The notes: generated by a model from the letters alone, not told the origin. A stretch of 64,000 bases of DNA from Photobacterium aphoticum (GCF_001029435.1 NZ_LDOV01000010.1:124001-188000), one strand, 5' to 3'. Positions 18,237 through 27,238 are shown, counted from the first letter of the stretch. Made by a program: numbers and translations.

Positions 18237-19109
18237 ATGTTTCGTTTATTCGCCTTGCTGGCGGCATTGATTGCCAGCCCGATGGCATTTGCCGAAGATA
18301 TTCAAATTGATAATTTACATCAGTTTGCCAGCCTGATCCGTTGGAGTGGGGTAGCGTTATCCCTGTTCATTATTACCGGTTCATGGTTGTTCCTGCGCTT
18401 CATTCAGTCACTGGTCGATGGCGTCAGCAGCCAGTTTGCTCAGCGCCGAATGTTGATGCAAAAGCTGCAATCCTTCTTCCAGTTTTTCATCTACATGACC
18501 ACCGCTGTGACCGTGTTCATGCTGAGTTTCCGTGTGGATGATCGCGTGTTAGCGCTGATTGGCGGTACGATTGCGGTATCGGTGGGTTTTGCCCTGAAAG
18601 ACCTGACCGCGTCCTTCATTGCTGGTTTAACCGTGATGATTGACCGTCCGTTTCAGGTGGGTGACCGTGTGACGTTTGAAGGCCATTACGGTGACATCAT
18701 TACCATCGGTTTGCGTTCGGTGCGTATGCAAACCCTGAACGATGACATCATCACTATTCCGAACAACAAGTTCTTGAATGACGTGACGGTCAGCGGCAAC
18801 TACGGCGGCTTGGATATGCAGGTGGTGATCCCGTTTTATATCGGTATGGATCAGGACATTACCAAAGCCCGTGACATTATTCAGGAAGCGGCGTCATCCA
18901 GCCGTTACATTCACTTGCCTAAACCGGTGGTGGTGCATGTGAAGCAGACGATCACGGATAACTATTTGGCGATTCAGCTCACCTGTAAAGCGTATGTGGT
19001 GGATATCAAATTTGAAAAGCTGTTCGAGACAGATATCACCTTGCGTGTAATGCAGGAGTTCCGTAAAGAGAACATCTGCCCGCCATCCATTGCGGTGCAA
19101 GCCAAATAA
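18237..19109 (+). CDS. MscS-family mechanosensitive channel
   Basis: 290 residues. A signal-like N terminus (ends MAFAED) is followed by three membrane spans (about 33-55, 80-100, 103-130). The third contains the pore helix pattern GGTIAVSVGFALKDLTASFIAG, then DRPFQVGDRV and the beta domain (IPNNKFLNDVTVSG), the hallmarks of MscS. Family knowledge: such homoheptamers open under membrane tension to release solutes. The upstream NTPase stops 1 nt before this ATG. A UUCG-loop terminator ends the unit, making a two-gene operon. Confidence 0.92.
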   Translation: MFRLFALLAALIASPMAFAEDIQIDNLHQFASLIRWSGVALSLFIITGSWLFLRFIQSLVDGVSSQFAQRRMLMQKLQSFFQFFIYMTTAVTVFMLSFRVDDRVLALIGGTIAVSVGFALKDLTASFIAGLTVMIDRPFQVGDRVTFEGHYGDIITIGLRSVRMQTLNDDIITIPNNKFLNDVTVSGNYGGLDMQVVIPFYIGMDQDITKARDIIQEAASSSRYIHLPKPVVVHVKQTITDNYLAIQLTCKAYVVDIKFEKLFETDITLRVMQEFRKENICPPSIAVQAK

Positions 19110-19140
19110 CAGCGTGCGATAGACGCAGCGTTAAACGAAC

Positions 19141-19167
19141 AAGGCAGTACTTCGGTGCTGCCTTTTT
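19141..19167 (+). terminator. Intrinsic terminator with TTCG loop after the MscS gene
   Basis: Stem AAGGCAGTAC / GTGCTGCCTT capped by TTCG and followed by T5. Confidence 0.9.
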
Positions 19168-19375
19168 GTTTGCGTCTCATTTTTTTGTGAGGGGGGGCTG
19201 TCTCTTTTCGTTTGGGTGCATAGCGCAAAGATTACGGCAGGATTACCGGAAAGTTTTCGAGCGATATGCCATTCTGATGTTGAGTGGATTGTTTGTTCGC
19301 AATCGATATGGATACTGAACCGTTATCTTTCACATCAAGTCATTGGCTGCGCAACCAGCAGTAACGGGAGGTCGT

Positions 19376-19741
19376 GTGATCATATTGGGAGACAAACGAC
19401 AGCGTTGTATTGATAGGCTGAATTTGAGCCCGATGCTGCGTCGTCTGACTCGCGGTGAGTTTGTGCATGATGACTTGGAGTATCGCTGCTATCCCTTGAC
19501 CTACAGCCTGGAATGCGATCAATTTGCCCCAACGGGGATGACCTTCATTCCGTTGTGGGAAGGGGAGTCCTCCATTACAGGGTTTTATGTCGATAATAAC
19601 CGCACCCATTTCATTACGTTCTCCATCGAAGATATTGATGACTATTCTCTGATTGGCACCAGTATTGATGCCTTGATCGATCATCTTGTTCAGCAATACG
19701 GCGACGATGAAGCAGCGCTGAGGAAAGTGCTGAACGAATGA
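19376..19741 (+). CDS. Hypothetical cytoplasmic protein
   Basis: 121 residues from GTG 19376, close behind GGGAGG (19366-19371); an ATG at 19343 in the same frame lacks a ribosome site. Soluble and acidic, with a C-terminal segment of SIEDIDDYSLIGTSIDALIDHLVQQYG type that vaguely recalls SMI1/KNR4-like immunity or scaffold proteins. I do not assign it. Its stop overlaps the start of the next gene (ATGA), indicating co-translation. Confidence 0.6.
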   Translation: MIILGDKRQRCIDRLNLSPMLRRLTRGEFVHDDLEYRCYPLTYSLECDQFAPTGMTFIPLWEGESSITGFYVDNNRTHFITFSIEDIDDYSLIGTSIDALIDHLVQQYGDDEAALRKVLNE

Positions 19742-20166
19742 TGAAGCACGTCAGACGAAACATGGGCGCGTTGATGTTGTTGTCATTGAGTGCCACCGCA
19801 GTTGTTGCCAGTGAAAAGCCATGTATAGCGGTATTCAATTACCACGATTTTGGCCCACAAGTCATGTCGTCGGATTTATTGGGCATGGAATGGTTTCAAT
19901 GGGAGCAGCATGGTGATCCCAGACCCAAAGACTACCCCGTGAAGGTGGTTGTGTATGCGGGGTATTCCTTGGCGGAAATAGAAGGCCGCTATCCAGTGAT
20001 TCCCGAGAAGGAACAGGATCACCGCTATGTCCATCTTGCTGATGCAAAAACGTTTGTGGATACATCGCTTGATACACTGCATCGCATGGATCCGACGGCA
20101 GAGCAATTCACTGAATTGATGGCCGATCTTCACCAACTTAAGCAAACGCTTAATACCTGTTATTAA
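19738..20166 (+). CDS. Secreted hypothetical protein
   Basis: 142 residues starting with a Sec signal peptide (basic MMKHVRRN, hydrophobic ALMLLSLSATAVV, cleavage after VAS). The mature protein of about 115 residues contains two Cys (EKPCIAV and the penultimate residue TCY) that could pair, and an acidic middle. No family recognised. It overlaps the preceding gene by 4 nt, so the two form a small operon of a cytoplasmic and a periplasmic protein. Confidence 0.6.
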   Translation: MMKHVRRNMGALMLLSLSATAVVASEKPCIAVFNYHDFGPQVMSSDLLGMEWFQWEQHGDPRPKDYPVKVVVYAGYSLAEIEGRYPVIPEKEQDHRYVHLADAKTFVDTSLDTLHRMDPTAEQFTELMADLHQLKQTLNTCY

Positions 20167-20208
20167 ATGGTATGCGTATATTACGTAATGCTTTATCCCT
20201 CATCCTGT

Positions 20209-21117
20209 TTATCCTTCTGTTCTAAATCCCACTAATGTCTGTTTAAAGGCCTGTACGTGTGCGGGCAGGGGATCATTCAAATGGTAAATCCCCACGTTGC
20301 CTTTTTGTGGCGCGGCCGGATTGGGCAGGGCGACAATATCAAACTGGGCAAAGTAATCCGCCATGGAGTTGGAGTACGGCATGATGGCTTTAGTGATGGC
20401 CAACATATCCAGACTGGCGGCCAAAGATTGGATCTCATACACCATGCGTTCCGCAATTTGTTTACGCTCTTTCTCCATCAGCTTAGGTTGCGGGTTCTCG
20501 ATCAGATGCTGGTGAATGTCATGATCGGGTGTGACCAACAACAAGGGATACAGCGCCGCCGTTTCGGGCGTGAAGCCTTGTAACAACAAAGGATGAGAGC
20601 GGTGAACGAACAGCGCTTCTTCGTCTTGCAATAAGGGGGTGAACAACACATGGCAACGGCGTGATAAGCCTTCAATCTCATGGCCGATGAATAAATCAAT
20701 GTGGCCGTGGATCAGCATATCCATCAATTTAAGGTGGTTACCAAACTCAATCTGAAATGAAATACCAGGATGCGATTGGTTATAGTGCTGCAAACTGTGT
20801 TTGACGAAGACTTCCCACCACGCGTCCCCCGTGCCCATTTTGATTTTTTCTGTCTTACGGGCCTTCATGTCAGCCAGTTGGTGCACCATGCTGTCATGGC
20901 GGCGTTGCATCTCCTGCGCTTGCACCTTCACCAACTGTCCGAATTCCGTTAACTCCACTCCTTTCGAGCGGCGAATGAATAACGGTACGTCTAATTGTTG
21001 TTCGAGTTTTTTGATGTTATTGGTCAGGCTAGGCTGGCTCAGGCCGAGTAATTCGGCGGCTTGGCTGATGTTGCCCAGTTGAGCGGTAGTGAGGAATTGG
21101 CTGTACAGTTTATCCAT
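20209..21117 (-). CDS. LysR-family transcriptional regulator
   Basis: 302 residues. The N-terminal winged helix-turn-helix (residues 3-60) shows FLTTAQLGNISQAAELLGLSQPSLTNNIKKLEQQLDVPLF. A linker helix and the type-2 periplasmic-binding-like effector domain follow (about 90-295). It is divergent from the GH13 glucosidase gene across a 318-bp region with nested palindromes, so that gene is the likely target and a sugar or derivative the likely effector (inference). Confidence 0.9.
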   Translation of the reverse strand: MDKLYSQFLTTAQLGNISQAAELLGLSQPSLTNNIKKLEQQLDVPLFIRRSKGVELTEFGQLVKVQAQEMQRRHDSMVHQLADMKARKTEKIKMGTGDAWWEVFVKHSLQHYNQSHPGISFQIEFGNHLKLMDMLIHGHIDLFIGHEIEGLSRRCHVLFTPLLQDEEALFVHRSHPLLLQGFTPETAALYPLLLVTPDHDIHQHLIENPQPKLMEKERKQIAERMVYEIQSLAASLDMLAITKAIMPYSNSMADYFAQFDIVALPNPAAPQKGNVGIYHLNDPLPAHVQAFKQTLVGFRTEG

Positions 21118-21435
21118 GGGGCAATGCTGTTATCTGAATGCGTTTATCGGTATGGCTTACAAGGCGATCGCTGAATGTGCGACAAGCCTGCAGCGCACGA
21201 TAATGTGCAGCTGAAAAATTTGTTTTACCAGTCTCACATTTATTGAAATACATCACAAAGTGATCTGCGCCAGTCTTGTGAGCAAAGTCGCCAAAAATAT
21301 CAGTGATATAGCAAAAACCTATATCATGGGCGGGTTTGTGTATTTTTACGCGCGCAAAGCACCGCTTATGATGAGCCCACTTTCGCGCATTCACGACGTT
21401 GCGCGCGACGCATTGACTCAGTTAAGGATGTAATC
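21118..21435. promoter_or_regulatory. Divergent promoter region LysR / GH13 with nested palindromes
   Basis: Two overlapping palindromes stand out: ATATCA-G-TGATAT at 21297-21309 and TGATATAG-N7-CTATATCA at 21304-21326 (perfect 8-bp arms). The second has the size and spacing of a LysR-type dyad. They lie about 110-140 bp upstream of the GH13 start. GTTAAGGATG before 21436 supplies the ribosome site. Confidence 0.55.
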
Positions 21436-23079
21436 ATGAATATCACGCCAAAATGGTGGCACGACGCCGTTGTTTACCAAATCTATCCACGCAGCTACTG
21501 TGACTCGAATAATGATGGCATGGGCGATCTACGTGGCATCATCAGCAAGCTGGATTACCTGAAAACACTGGGTGTGAATGTGATTTGGTTATCACCTGTG
21601 TACCAGTCGCCAATGGATGATAACGGTTATGATATTTCTGACTATCAGGACATTGCGCCAATGTTTGGCACCATGGCGGATATGGATGAGCTGTTGGCGG
21701 AAGCGAAGCAGCGTGATATTCGCATTATCATGGATTTGGTGGTGAACCACACATCAGACGAGCATCCTTGGTTTAAAGAAGCGCGTAAGTCAAAAGACAA
21801 CCCATACCGTGATTACTACATCTGGCGTCAGCCAAATGAAGACGGTGGCGTGCCGGACGAAATGGGTTCAGTGTTTGGTGGCACAGCGTGGGAATTTGAC
21901 GAGCAGACCGGTGAATACTTCCTTCACATTTTCTCTAAGCGTCAGCCTGATCTGAACTGGGAAAACCCGAAGGTACAAGAAGAAGTTCACAAGATGATGA
22001 ACTGGTGGATTGACAAGGGTATCGGTGGTTTCCGTCTGGATGTGATTGACTTGATTGGTAAAGAAATCGACAAGAAGATCACCGGCAATGGCCCGCGTCT
22101 GCATACCTTGATCCAGGAAATGAACCGTGCCACGTTTGGTGACAAAGACGTACTGACCGTAGGCGAAACGTGGGATGCAACCCCGGAAATCGCCAAGCTG
22201 TACAGCAACCCGGCGCGTGATGAGTTTTCCATGGTGTTCCAGTTTGAGCACATCAGCCTAACGTGGCAGCACGGTGATAAGTGGTCACCGATCCCATTGG
22301 ATCTGCCTGCACTTAAGCGCGTGCTGACCAAGTGGCAGGTAGAATTGGCCGATGAAGGCTGGAACTCCCTGTTCTGGAACAACCACGACTTGCCACGCAT
22401 TGTGTCTAAGTACGGTTGTGAAGGTGAATACCGCGTACCATCAGCGAAAATGCTGGCAACCACGCTGCACATGATGAAGGGCACACCGTATGTCTTCCAA
22501 GGCGAAGAAATAGGTATGACCAACGTGGCGTTCCCAAGCATTGACGATTACCGCGATATCGAAACCCTGAACTTCTACAAAGTGCGCACAGAAAATGGTG
22601 TGTCGCCAGAAGATCAATTGGCGGCCATTCACGTGAACAGCCGTGATAATGCCCGTACGCCAATGCAGTGGGATGACTCGGCTAACGGCGGTTTCTCTGA
22701 CGCGCAGCCGTGGATCAACGTGAACCCGAACTACACCCACATTAACGTGGCGCAAGCGTTGGATGATCCTAACTCGATTTTCTACCACTACCAGCACTTG
22801 ATTGCGCTGCGTAAAGCGATGCCTGTTATTGTGTATGGCAGCTTTGAACCGGTGTTTGAAGATCACCCAGCTGTATTCGGTTATGTGCGCGCTAATGATG
22901 ATGTACGCGTGTTGGTACTGAGCAACTTTACCCGTGAAAGCGTCACGGTTGATTTGCCAGAATCTCTGCAAGCAGAGCAGGTTGAATGTCTGATCAGTAA
23001 CTACACCGCACCAAGCACATTGGCGCAGACGGTAACTCTACAGCCATACGAATCATTTGCGGTTGTATTGCCTGCATAA
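21436..23079 (+). CDS. GH13 alpha-glucosidase (oligo-1,6-glucosidase type)
   Basis: 547 residues, cytoplasmic (no signal peptide). The (beta/alpha)8 domain shows VVYQIYPRSYCDSN, DLVVNHTSDEHPWF, GFRLDVID with nucleophile Asp202, TVGETW with acid/base Glu244 and NNHDLPR with Asp318, followed by a C-terminal beta domain. The DLVVNHTSDEHPWF and GIGGFRLDVIDLIGK segments place it with oligo-1,6-glucosidase, dextran glucosidase and trehalose-6-phosphate hydrolase (GH13_31/29). It would hydrolyse short alpha-glucosides after import. Exact linkage specificity cannot be read from sequence here. Confidence 0.9.
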   Translation: MNITPKWWHDAVVYQIYPRSYCDSNNDGMGDLRGIISKLDYLKTLGVNVIWLSPVYQSPMDDNGYDISDYQDIAPMFGTMADMDELLAEAKQRDIRIIMDLVVNHTSDEHPWFKEARKSKDNPYRDYYIWRQPNEDGGVPDEMGSVFGGTAWEFDEQTGEYFLHIFSKRQPDLNWENPKVQEEVHKMMNWWIDKGIGGFRLDVIDLIGKEIDKKITGNGPRLHTLIQEMNRATFGDKDVLTVGETWDATPEIAKLYSNPARDEFSMVFQFEHISLTWQHGDKWSPIPLDLPALKRVLTKWQVELADEGWNSLFWNNHDLPRIVSKYGCEGEYRVPSAKMLATTLHMMKGTPYVFQGEEIGMTNVAFPSIDDYRDIETLNFYKVRTENGVSPEDQLAAIHVNSRDNARTPMQWDDSANGGFSDAQPWINVNPNYTHINVAQALDDPNSIFYHYQHLIALRKAMPVIVYGSFEPVFEDHPAVFGYVRANDDVRVLVLSNFTRESVTVDLPESLQAEQVECLISNYTAPSTLAQTVTLQPYESFAVVLPA

Positions 23080-23168
23080 GGTTGTGATTGACCAAGTCGC
23101 TATTTATTAAGATGCTAGTTATCAAGTTGCTATTTATTAAGTTACTAGCCACACAGTAGCGATTTCGT
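23078..23168. repeat. 15-bp tandem repeat (minisatellite), about six degenerate units
   Basis: Beginning at the stop codon of the GH13 gene: units AAGTCGCTATTTATT (23094), AAGATGCTAGTTATC (23109), AAGTTGCTATTTATT (23124), AAGTTACTAGCCACA (23139), CAGTAGCGATTTCGT (23154), preceded by a 16-nt AAGGTTGTGATTGACC. Related units occur at 25865 and inside the GH13 gene at 50009. Confidence 0.7.
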
Positions 23169-23189
23169 CGAACAGCTACTTTGAATTAA

Positions 23190-23245
23190 AGCTTCCACCA
23201 TGCCTCTACCTTTGCCTTTTCACAGAGCGCGGGTGGGGGCTTTTT
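23190..23245 (+). terminator. Possible terminator downstream of GH13 gene
   Basis: AGCTTCCACC can pair, with G-U pairs, with GGTGGGGGCT before T5. The loop is long (over 25 nt), so support is modest. Confidence 0.35.
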
Positions 23246-23429
23246 CGTTTTAAGGCCAGTGTTTTTGTTGATGTGTTTTTGCCTAACATGTCATTGCGAG
23301 GCAACCCTTCATCGCGATGCGTATCAGGAATGTGTGACGGTGATCGCCTGTAATCCAGTTACAAAATGTAAGCGCTGAAAGAATATGGGATTCAAGAAAG
23401 CAGGTGCAAGCTGGTGATGAAGGTGTAAG

Positions 23430-23542
23430 TGTGATGCAAGTCACTTTAAGTGATCTGTAGAAGGCGGAGAAATGCTATCTATGTGATATTTGTCACAATA
23501 AATATAATGGTATGATTTTTTGATAGTGTGATTTTCTTCAAA
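23430..23542 (+). promoter_or_regulatory. CRP-binding sites in the mtlA promoter region
   Basis: Three TGTGA-N6-TCAnn sites: 23430-23445 (TGTGA-N6-TCACT), 23482-23497 (perfect TGTGA-N6-TCACA) and 23527-23542 (TGTGA-N6-TCAAA). Multiple CRP sites are known upstream of mtl operons in enterics and vibrios. The distance from the last site to the mtlA ATG (about 250 nt) leaves room for a long leader. Confidence 0.75.
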
Positions 23543-23794
23543 TGAATTTTCATTGACAAGTATGAAATATGCTTTTTGAAAGAAAGTTTCATGACGAAAA
23601 TGTAGAGGTCGTCACGCTAAAAATGCTTTTGGGGGATGGAAAGGCAGGGGGAGATCACAGAAAACCCGTCATCAGTGACGTCGAAAAAATCTATGTTAGA
23701 TTAATTGGGTACTAAGCAATTGAGACGGTTTTGGCGAACCGTATCTAACACATTAAACGACTTAATCACTTTTCACATCAGACGGGGAATCCTT
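23543..23794 (+). other. Long mtlA leader region
   Basis: About 250 bp between the last CRP site and the mtlA start, without a convincing reading frame. In Vibrio cholerae the mtlA leader is the target of the antisense RNA MtlS; I cannot recognise that RNA by sequence here, so only the long leader is recorded. Confidence 0.35.
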
Positions 23795-25759
23795 ATGATA
23801 TCACCAGATACTAAGGTCAAGGTACAAAATTTTGGCCGCTTCTTATCTAATATGGTGATGCCTAATATCGGCGCATTCATTGCGTGGGGCTTCATTACAG
23901 CGCTTTTCATTCCGACGGGGTGGTTCCCGAATGAGGAACTGGCCAAAATTGTCGGGCCAATGATCACTTATTTACTTCCACTCCTGATTGGTTATACCGG
24001 CGGTAAATTAGTCGGTGGCGATCGCGGGGCCGTGGTTGGTGCCATCACTACTATCGGTGTGATTGTCGGTACAGACATTCCGATGTTCATGGGTGCGATG
24101 ATGGTCGGTCCGCTGGGCGGCTGGGCAATCAAACGCTTTGATAGCTGGGCAGAAGGCAAAGTGAAAAGTGGCTTTGAGATGTTAGTGAATAACTTCTCTG
24201 CCGGTATCGTCGGGATGCTGTGTGCCATTTTAGCCTTCTACATGATTGGTCCTTTCGTCAAAGTGCTGTCTACTGCCTTGGCGGGTGGCGTTAACATGCT
24301 GGTGACCGCAGGCTTACTGCCACTGACGTCTATCTTTGTTGAACCGGCAAAAATTCTGTTCCTGAACAATGCCATTAACCACGGTATCTTCTCGCCACTG
24401 GGTATTCAGCAAGCGAACGAGTTGGGTCAATCCATCTTCTTCCTGATTGAAGCAAACCCGGGACCGGGTCTGGGTATCTTGCTGGCTTACATGGTGTTCG
24501 GTCGTGGTACGGCAAAACAAACAGCGGGTGGTGCGTCGATTATCCACTTCTTCGGCGGTATCCATGAAATCTACTTCCCATACATTTTGATGAACCCTCG
24601 TCTGATTCTGGCAGCCATTGCTGGCGGTATGACAGGTATCTTTGTTCTGACACTGTTTGATGCAGGGATTGTGTCACCGGCTTCACCAGGTTCTATCTTT
24701 GCCATTCTACTGATGACACCGAAAGCCTCTTTTGTGGGTGTGATTCTGTCGGTACTGGCGTCAACGGCCGTGTCGTTCGGTGTTGCCGCACTCTTGATGA
24801 AAACACAAAAAGTCACGGATGAAGAAGGTGACGATATTGAAACTGCAACGCAAAAAATGAAAGGCATGAAAGCCAGCAGCAAAGGTGCACCCGCAACCGT
24901 ATTGGCTGAAGGTGGCGTGAACTGGGCGAACGTACGCAACATCATTGTGGCGTGTGATGCCGGCATGGGCTCCAGTGCTATGGGGGCCAGCCTACTGCGC
25001 AAGAAAGTGCAGGAAGCCGGACTGTCAATCAGCGTTACCAACTGTGCCATCAATAGCTTACCGCAAGAGGTCGATATCGTGATCACTCATAAAGATTTAA
25101 CCGAGCGTGCTCGTAAGCATGCTGCTCACGCAAAACATATTTCTCTGACTAACTTCCTTGATAGCCAGGTGTACAACGATTTGGTGACCCGTATTGTTGC
25201 GGCAAGCAGCCCGGAAGCGGCGAATGACGGTGAGATGGTGCACGTGTCACCGGTTGCGGCGAACGATGATACGTATGCGCCGTCATCAGATGCACAACAA
25301 GCAACACAGCCACAAGTGTTCCAGATTGAGTCAAAGAATATTCACCTTGGCTTGAAGGCCAATAGCAAAGAAGAGGCAATCCGCTATGCCGGCGAGCAAC
25401 TGGTGAAGCTGGGTTATGCCGAAACTGAGTATGTGGATGCTATGTTTGAGCGTGAAAAACTGGTACCGACTTACTTGGGTGAATCTATCGCCGTCCCACA
25501 CGGTACGGTAGAAGCGAAAGACCGCGTGATTAAAACCGGTATTGTGATTTGCCAATACCCAGGCGGTGTACAGTTTACCGATGATGATGACGATGTTGCC
25601 AAACTGGTGATTGGTATTGCCGCTAAAAACGATGAGCATATTCAAGTGATTACCACTATTACGAATGCGCTTGATGACCCTGATGCGATTGAACGACTGA
25701 CCAGCACGAACAGTGCGGATGAAGTCCTGCAGATTCTGGCAGGTGACGCCGCCGCGTGA
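23795..25759 (+). CDS. mtlA: Mannitol PTS permease, EIICBA
   Basis: 654 residues, start at 23795 after GGGGAA (the longer frame adds 30 unrelated residues). Domains in order: membrane EIIC (about 5-335) with GFEMLVNNFSAGI and the substrate-site segment GGIHEIYFPY; EIIB with the phospho-Cys387 in IIVACDAGMGSSAMG; a Ser/Ala/Pro linker; EIIA with phospho-His569 in IAVPHGT. It imports and phosphorylates mannitol to mannitol-1-phosphate, the substrate of MtlD encoded next. Expression is probably CRP-activated and MtlR-repressed. Confidence 0.96.
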   Translation: MISPDTKVKVQNFGRFLSNMVMPNIGAFIAWGFITALFIPTGWFPNEELAKIVGPMITYLLPLLIGYTGGKLVGGDRGAVVGAITTIGVIVGTDIPMFMGAMMVGPLGGWAIKRFDSWAEGKVKSGFEMLVNNFSAGIVGMLCAILAFYMIGPFVKVLSTALAGGVNMLVTAGLLPLTSIFVEPAKILFLNNAINHGIFSPLGIQQANELGQSIFFLIEANPGPGLGILLAYMVFGRGTAKQTAGGASIIHFFGGIHEIYFPYILMNPRLILAAIAGGMTGIFVLTLFDAGIVSPASPGSIFAILLMTPKASFVGVILSVLASTAVSFGVAALLMKTQKVTDEEGDDIETATQKMKGMKASSKGAPATVLAEGGVNWANVRNIIVACDAGMGSSAMGASLLRKKVQEAGLSISVTNCAINSLPQEVDIVITHKDLTERARKHAAHAKHISLTNFLDSQVYNDLVTRIVAASSPEAANDGEMVHVSPVAANDDTYAPSSDAQQATQPQVFQIESKNIHLGLKANSKEEAIRYAGEQLVKLGYAETEYVDAMFEREKLVPTYLGESIAVPHGTVEAKDRVIKTGIVICQYPGGVQFTDDDDDVAKLVIGIAAKNDEHIQVITTITNALDDPDAIERLTSTNSADEVLQILAGDAAA

Positions 25760-25864
25760 TGGAAGGCCGAGGTGCTGACTGCTTGAAGACAACATGTAAT
25801 CCGGTGTTGCTCCAACCCACCTAACTCCTACTGGTGGGGTCTGAAAGCGGAAAAGTGAAAGGCC

Positions 25865-25894
25865 AAGTCGTTATAACAAATCAGTCGCTACAAA
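25865..25894. repeat. Two diverged units of the 15-bp repeat family
   Basis: AAGTCGTTATAACAA followed by ATCAGTCGCTACAAA in the mtlA-mtlD gap, resembling the units at 23094 and 50054. Confidence 0.4.
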
Positions 25895-25913
25895 CAGGTT
25901 CATTGTGTGTAAC

Positions 25914-25941
25914 GGGGCCAGTGTGTTCCCCCACTGGCCCC
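25914..25941 (+). other. Strong intercistronic hairpin mtlA-mtlD
   Basis: Perfect stem GGGGCCAGTG / CACTGGCCCC with an 8-nt loop, 35 nt before mtlD and not followed by a T-tract. A smaller stem CCCACC / GGTGGG lies near 25820-25838. It is likely an mRNA processing or stability element setting different mtlA and mtlD levels. Confidence 0.65.
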
Positions 25942-25975
25942 ACCCCAAATTCGTAAAGTTATAGAGAGAATAATC

Positions 25976-27121
25976 ATGAAAGCAGTTCATTTTGGTGCAG
26001 GTAACATCGGTCGTGGTTTCATTGGTAAAGTGTTGGCAGATGCAAACGTAGCAGTTACTTTTGCCGATGTTGATGCGCCGTTGGTTGACCAACTTAGCCA
26101 TGACCAATCTTACAAAGTTAAAGTGGTGGGCAGTGAGTGTGTGGTCGATACCGTGACGCACATTACTGCCGTCAATTCCGCCAGCGAAGCGGTGATTGAG
26201 CAGATGATCCATACCGATATGGTGACCACCGCCGTGGGTCCTAACGTGTTGGACATCATTGCAAAAACCATCGCCAAAGGCCTGACGCATCGCTTTGAGG
26301 CGGGTAACAATCAGCCTCTGAATATCATTGCCTGTGAAAACATGGTGCGTGGTACCACTCACCTGAAAAATGAGGTGTATAAACACCTGAATGCGATTTA
26401 CCACGCACAGGCGGATGAGTTAGTCGGTTTTGTGGATTCAGCGGTTGACCGCATTGTGCCACCGTCTGATGCGGCCAACGATGATCCACTGGAAGTGACC
26501 GTGGAAAGTTTCAGCGAGTGGATTGTTGATAAGCAGCAGTTCAAAGGGAATATCCCGGTTATCGCGGGCATGGAAACCACCGACAACCTGATGGCGTTTG
26601 TGGAACGTAAACTGTTTACGCTTAATACGGGTCACATCATGACGGCGTACCTTGGCGCATTGAAAGGTCATGAAACCGTGCGTGATGCGATTGAAGATGC
26701 AGATATTCGTGCGCAGGTGAAAACCGCGATGCAAGAAAGTGGGGAAGTGTTGATTCGCCGTTACGGCTTTGACCGCGACATGCACAACGCGTACATCGAG
26801 AAAATTCTGAGCCGCTTTGCGAACCCGTATCTGCGTGATGAAATTGACCGTGTCGGTCGGCAGCCGATCCGTAAACTGGGTGCCAATGACCGTTTAGTGA
26901 AGCCGTTGTTGGGGACTATCGAATACGGTACCGACAACCAGCTGCTACTGAAAGGGATCGCCGCCGCGTTTAAATACACTAACGACACGGATCCACAAGC
27001 CGTTGAGTTACAAACGTCACTGAATGACATTGGCTTACGTGCCACACTGGAAAAATACACCGGTCTGGCTGCCGACAGTGATGTCGCGCAACAGATTGAA
27101 GCGCTCTATCATTCGTTATAA
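25976..27121 (+). CDS. mtlD: Mannitol-1-phosphate 5-dehydrogenase
   Basis: 381 residues, standard MtlD length. The N terminus [16 protein letters not shown] is the NAD-binding Rossmann loop, and [18 protein letters not shown] and [11 protein letters not shown] are conserved polyol-dehydrogenase segments, the last containing active-site residues. It oxidises mannitol-1-phosphate to fructose-6-phosphate. It lies between mtlA and the IIC paralogue in the same orientation. Confidence 0.96.
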   Translation: MKAVHFGAGNIGRGFIGKVLADANVAVTFADVDAPLVDQLSHDQSYKVKVVGSECVVDTVTHITAVNSASEAVIEQMIHTDMVTTAVGPNVLDIIAKTIAKGLTHRFEAGNNQPLNIIACENMVRGTTHLKNEVYKHLNAIYHAQADELVGFVDSAVDRIVPPSDAANDDPLEVTVESFSEWIVDKQQFKGNIPVIAGMETTDNLMAFVERKLFTLNTGHIMTAYLGALKGHETVRDAIEDADIRAQVKTAMQESGEVLIRRYGFDRDMHNAYIEKILSRFANPYLRDEIDRVGRQPIRKLGANDRLVKPLLGTIEYGTDNQLLLKGIAAAFKYTNDTDPQAVELQTSLNDIGLRATLEKYTGLAADSDVAQQIEALYHSL

Positions 27122-27180
27122 GTTCTTATGGCGTCCTGCTTGCAGGGCCAGATGAACAACGGATGAGCACATTATCACGC

Positions 27181-27200
27181 ACAGGGGCTTCGGTCCCTGT
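27181..27200 (+). other. Hairpin between mtlD and the IIC paralogue
   Basis: ACAGGGGC-TTCG-GTCCCTGT stem-loop with a TTCG loop, 39 nt before the IIC paralogue start, no T-tract. Likely an mRNA stabiliser or partial terminator. Confidence 0.5.
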
Positions 27201-27238
27201 TCGTGTTTGCGAAATCATATGGAAATCATGAGGTAATT

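Noticed and set aside
23078-23168. 15-bp tandem repeats as an attachment site or CRISPR remnant
   Set aside because: Period too short, no spacer diversity of CRISPR type, no integrase nearby.
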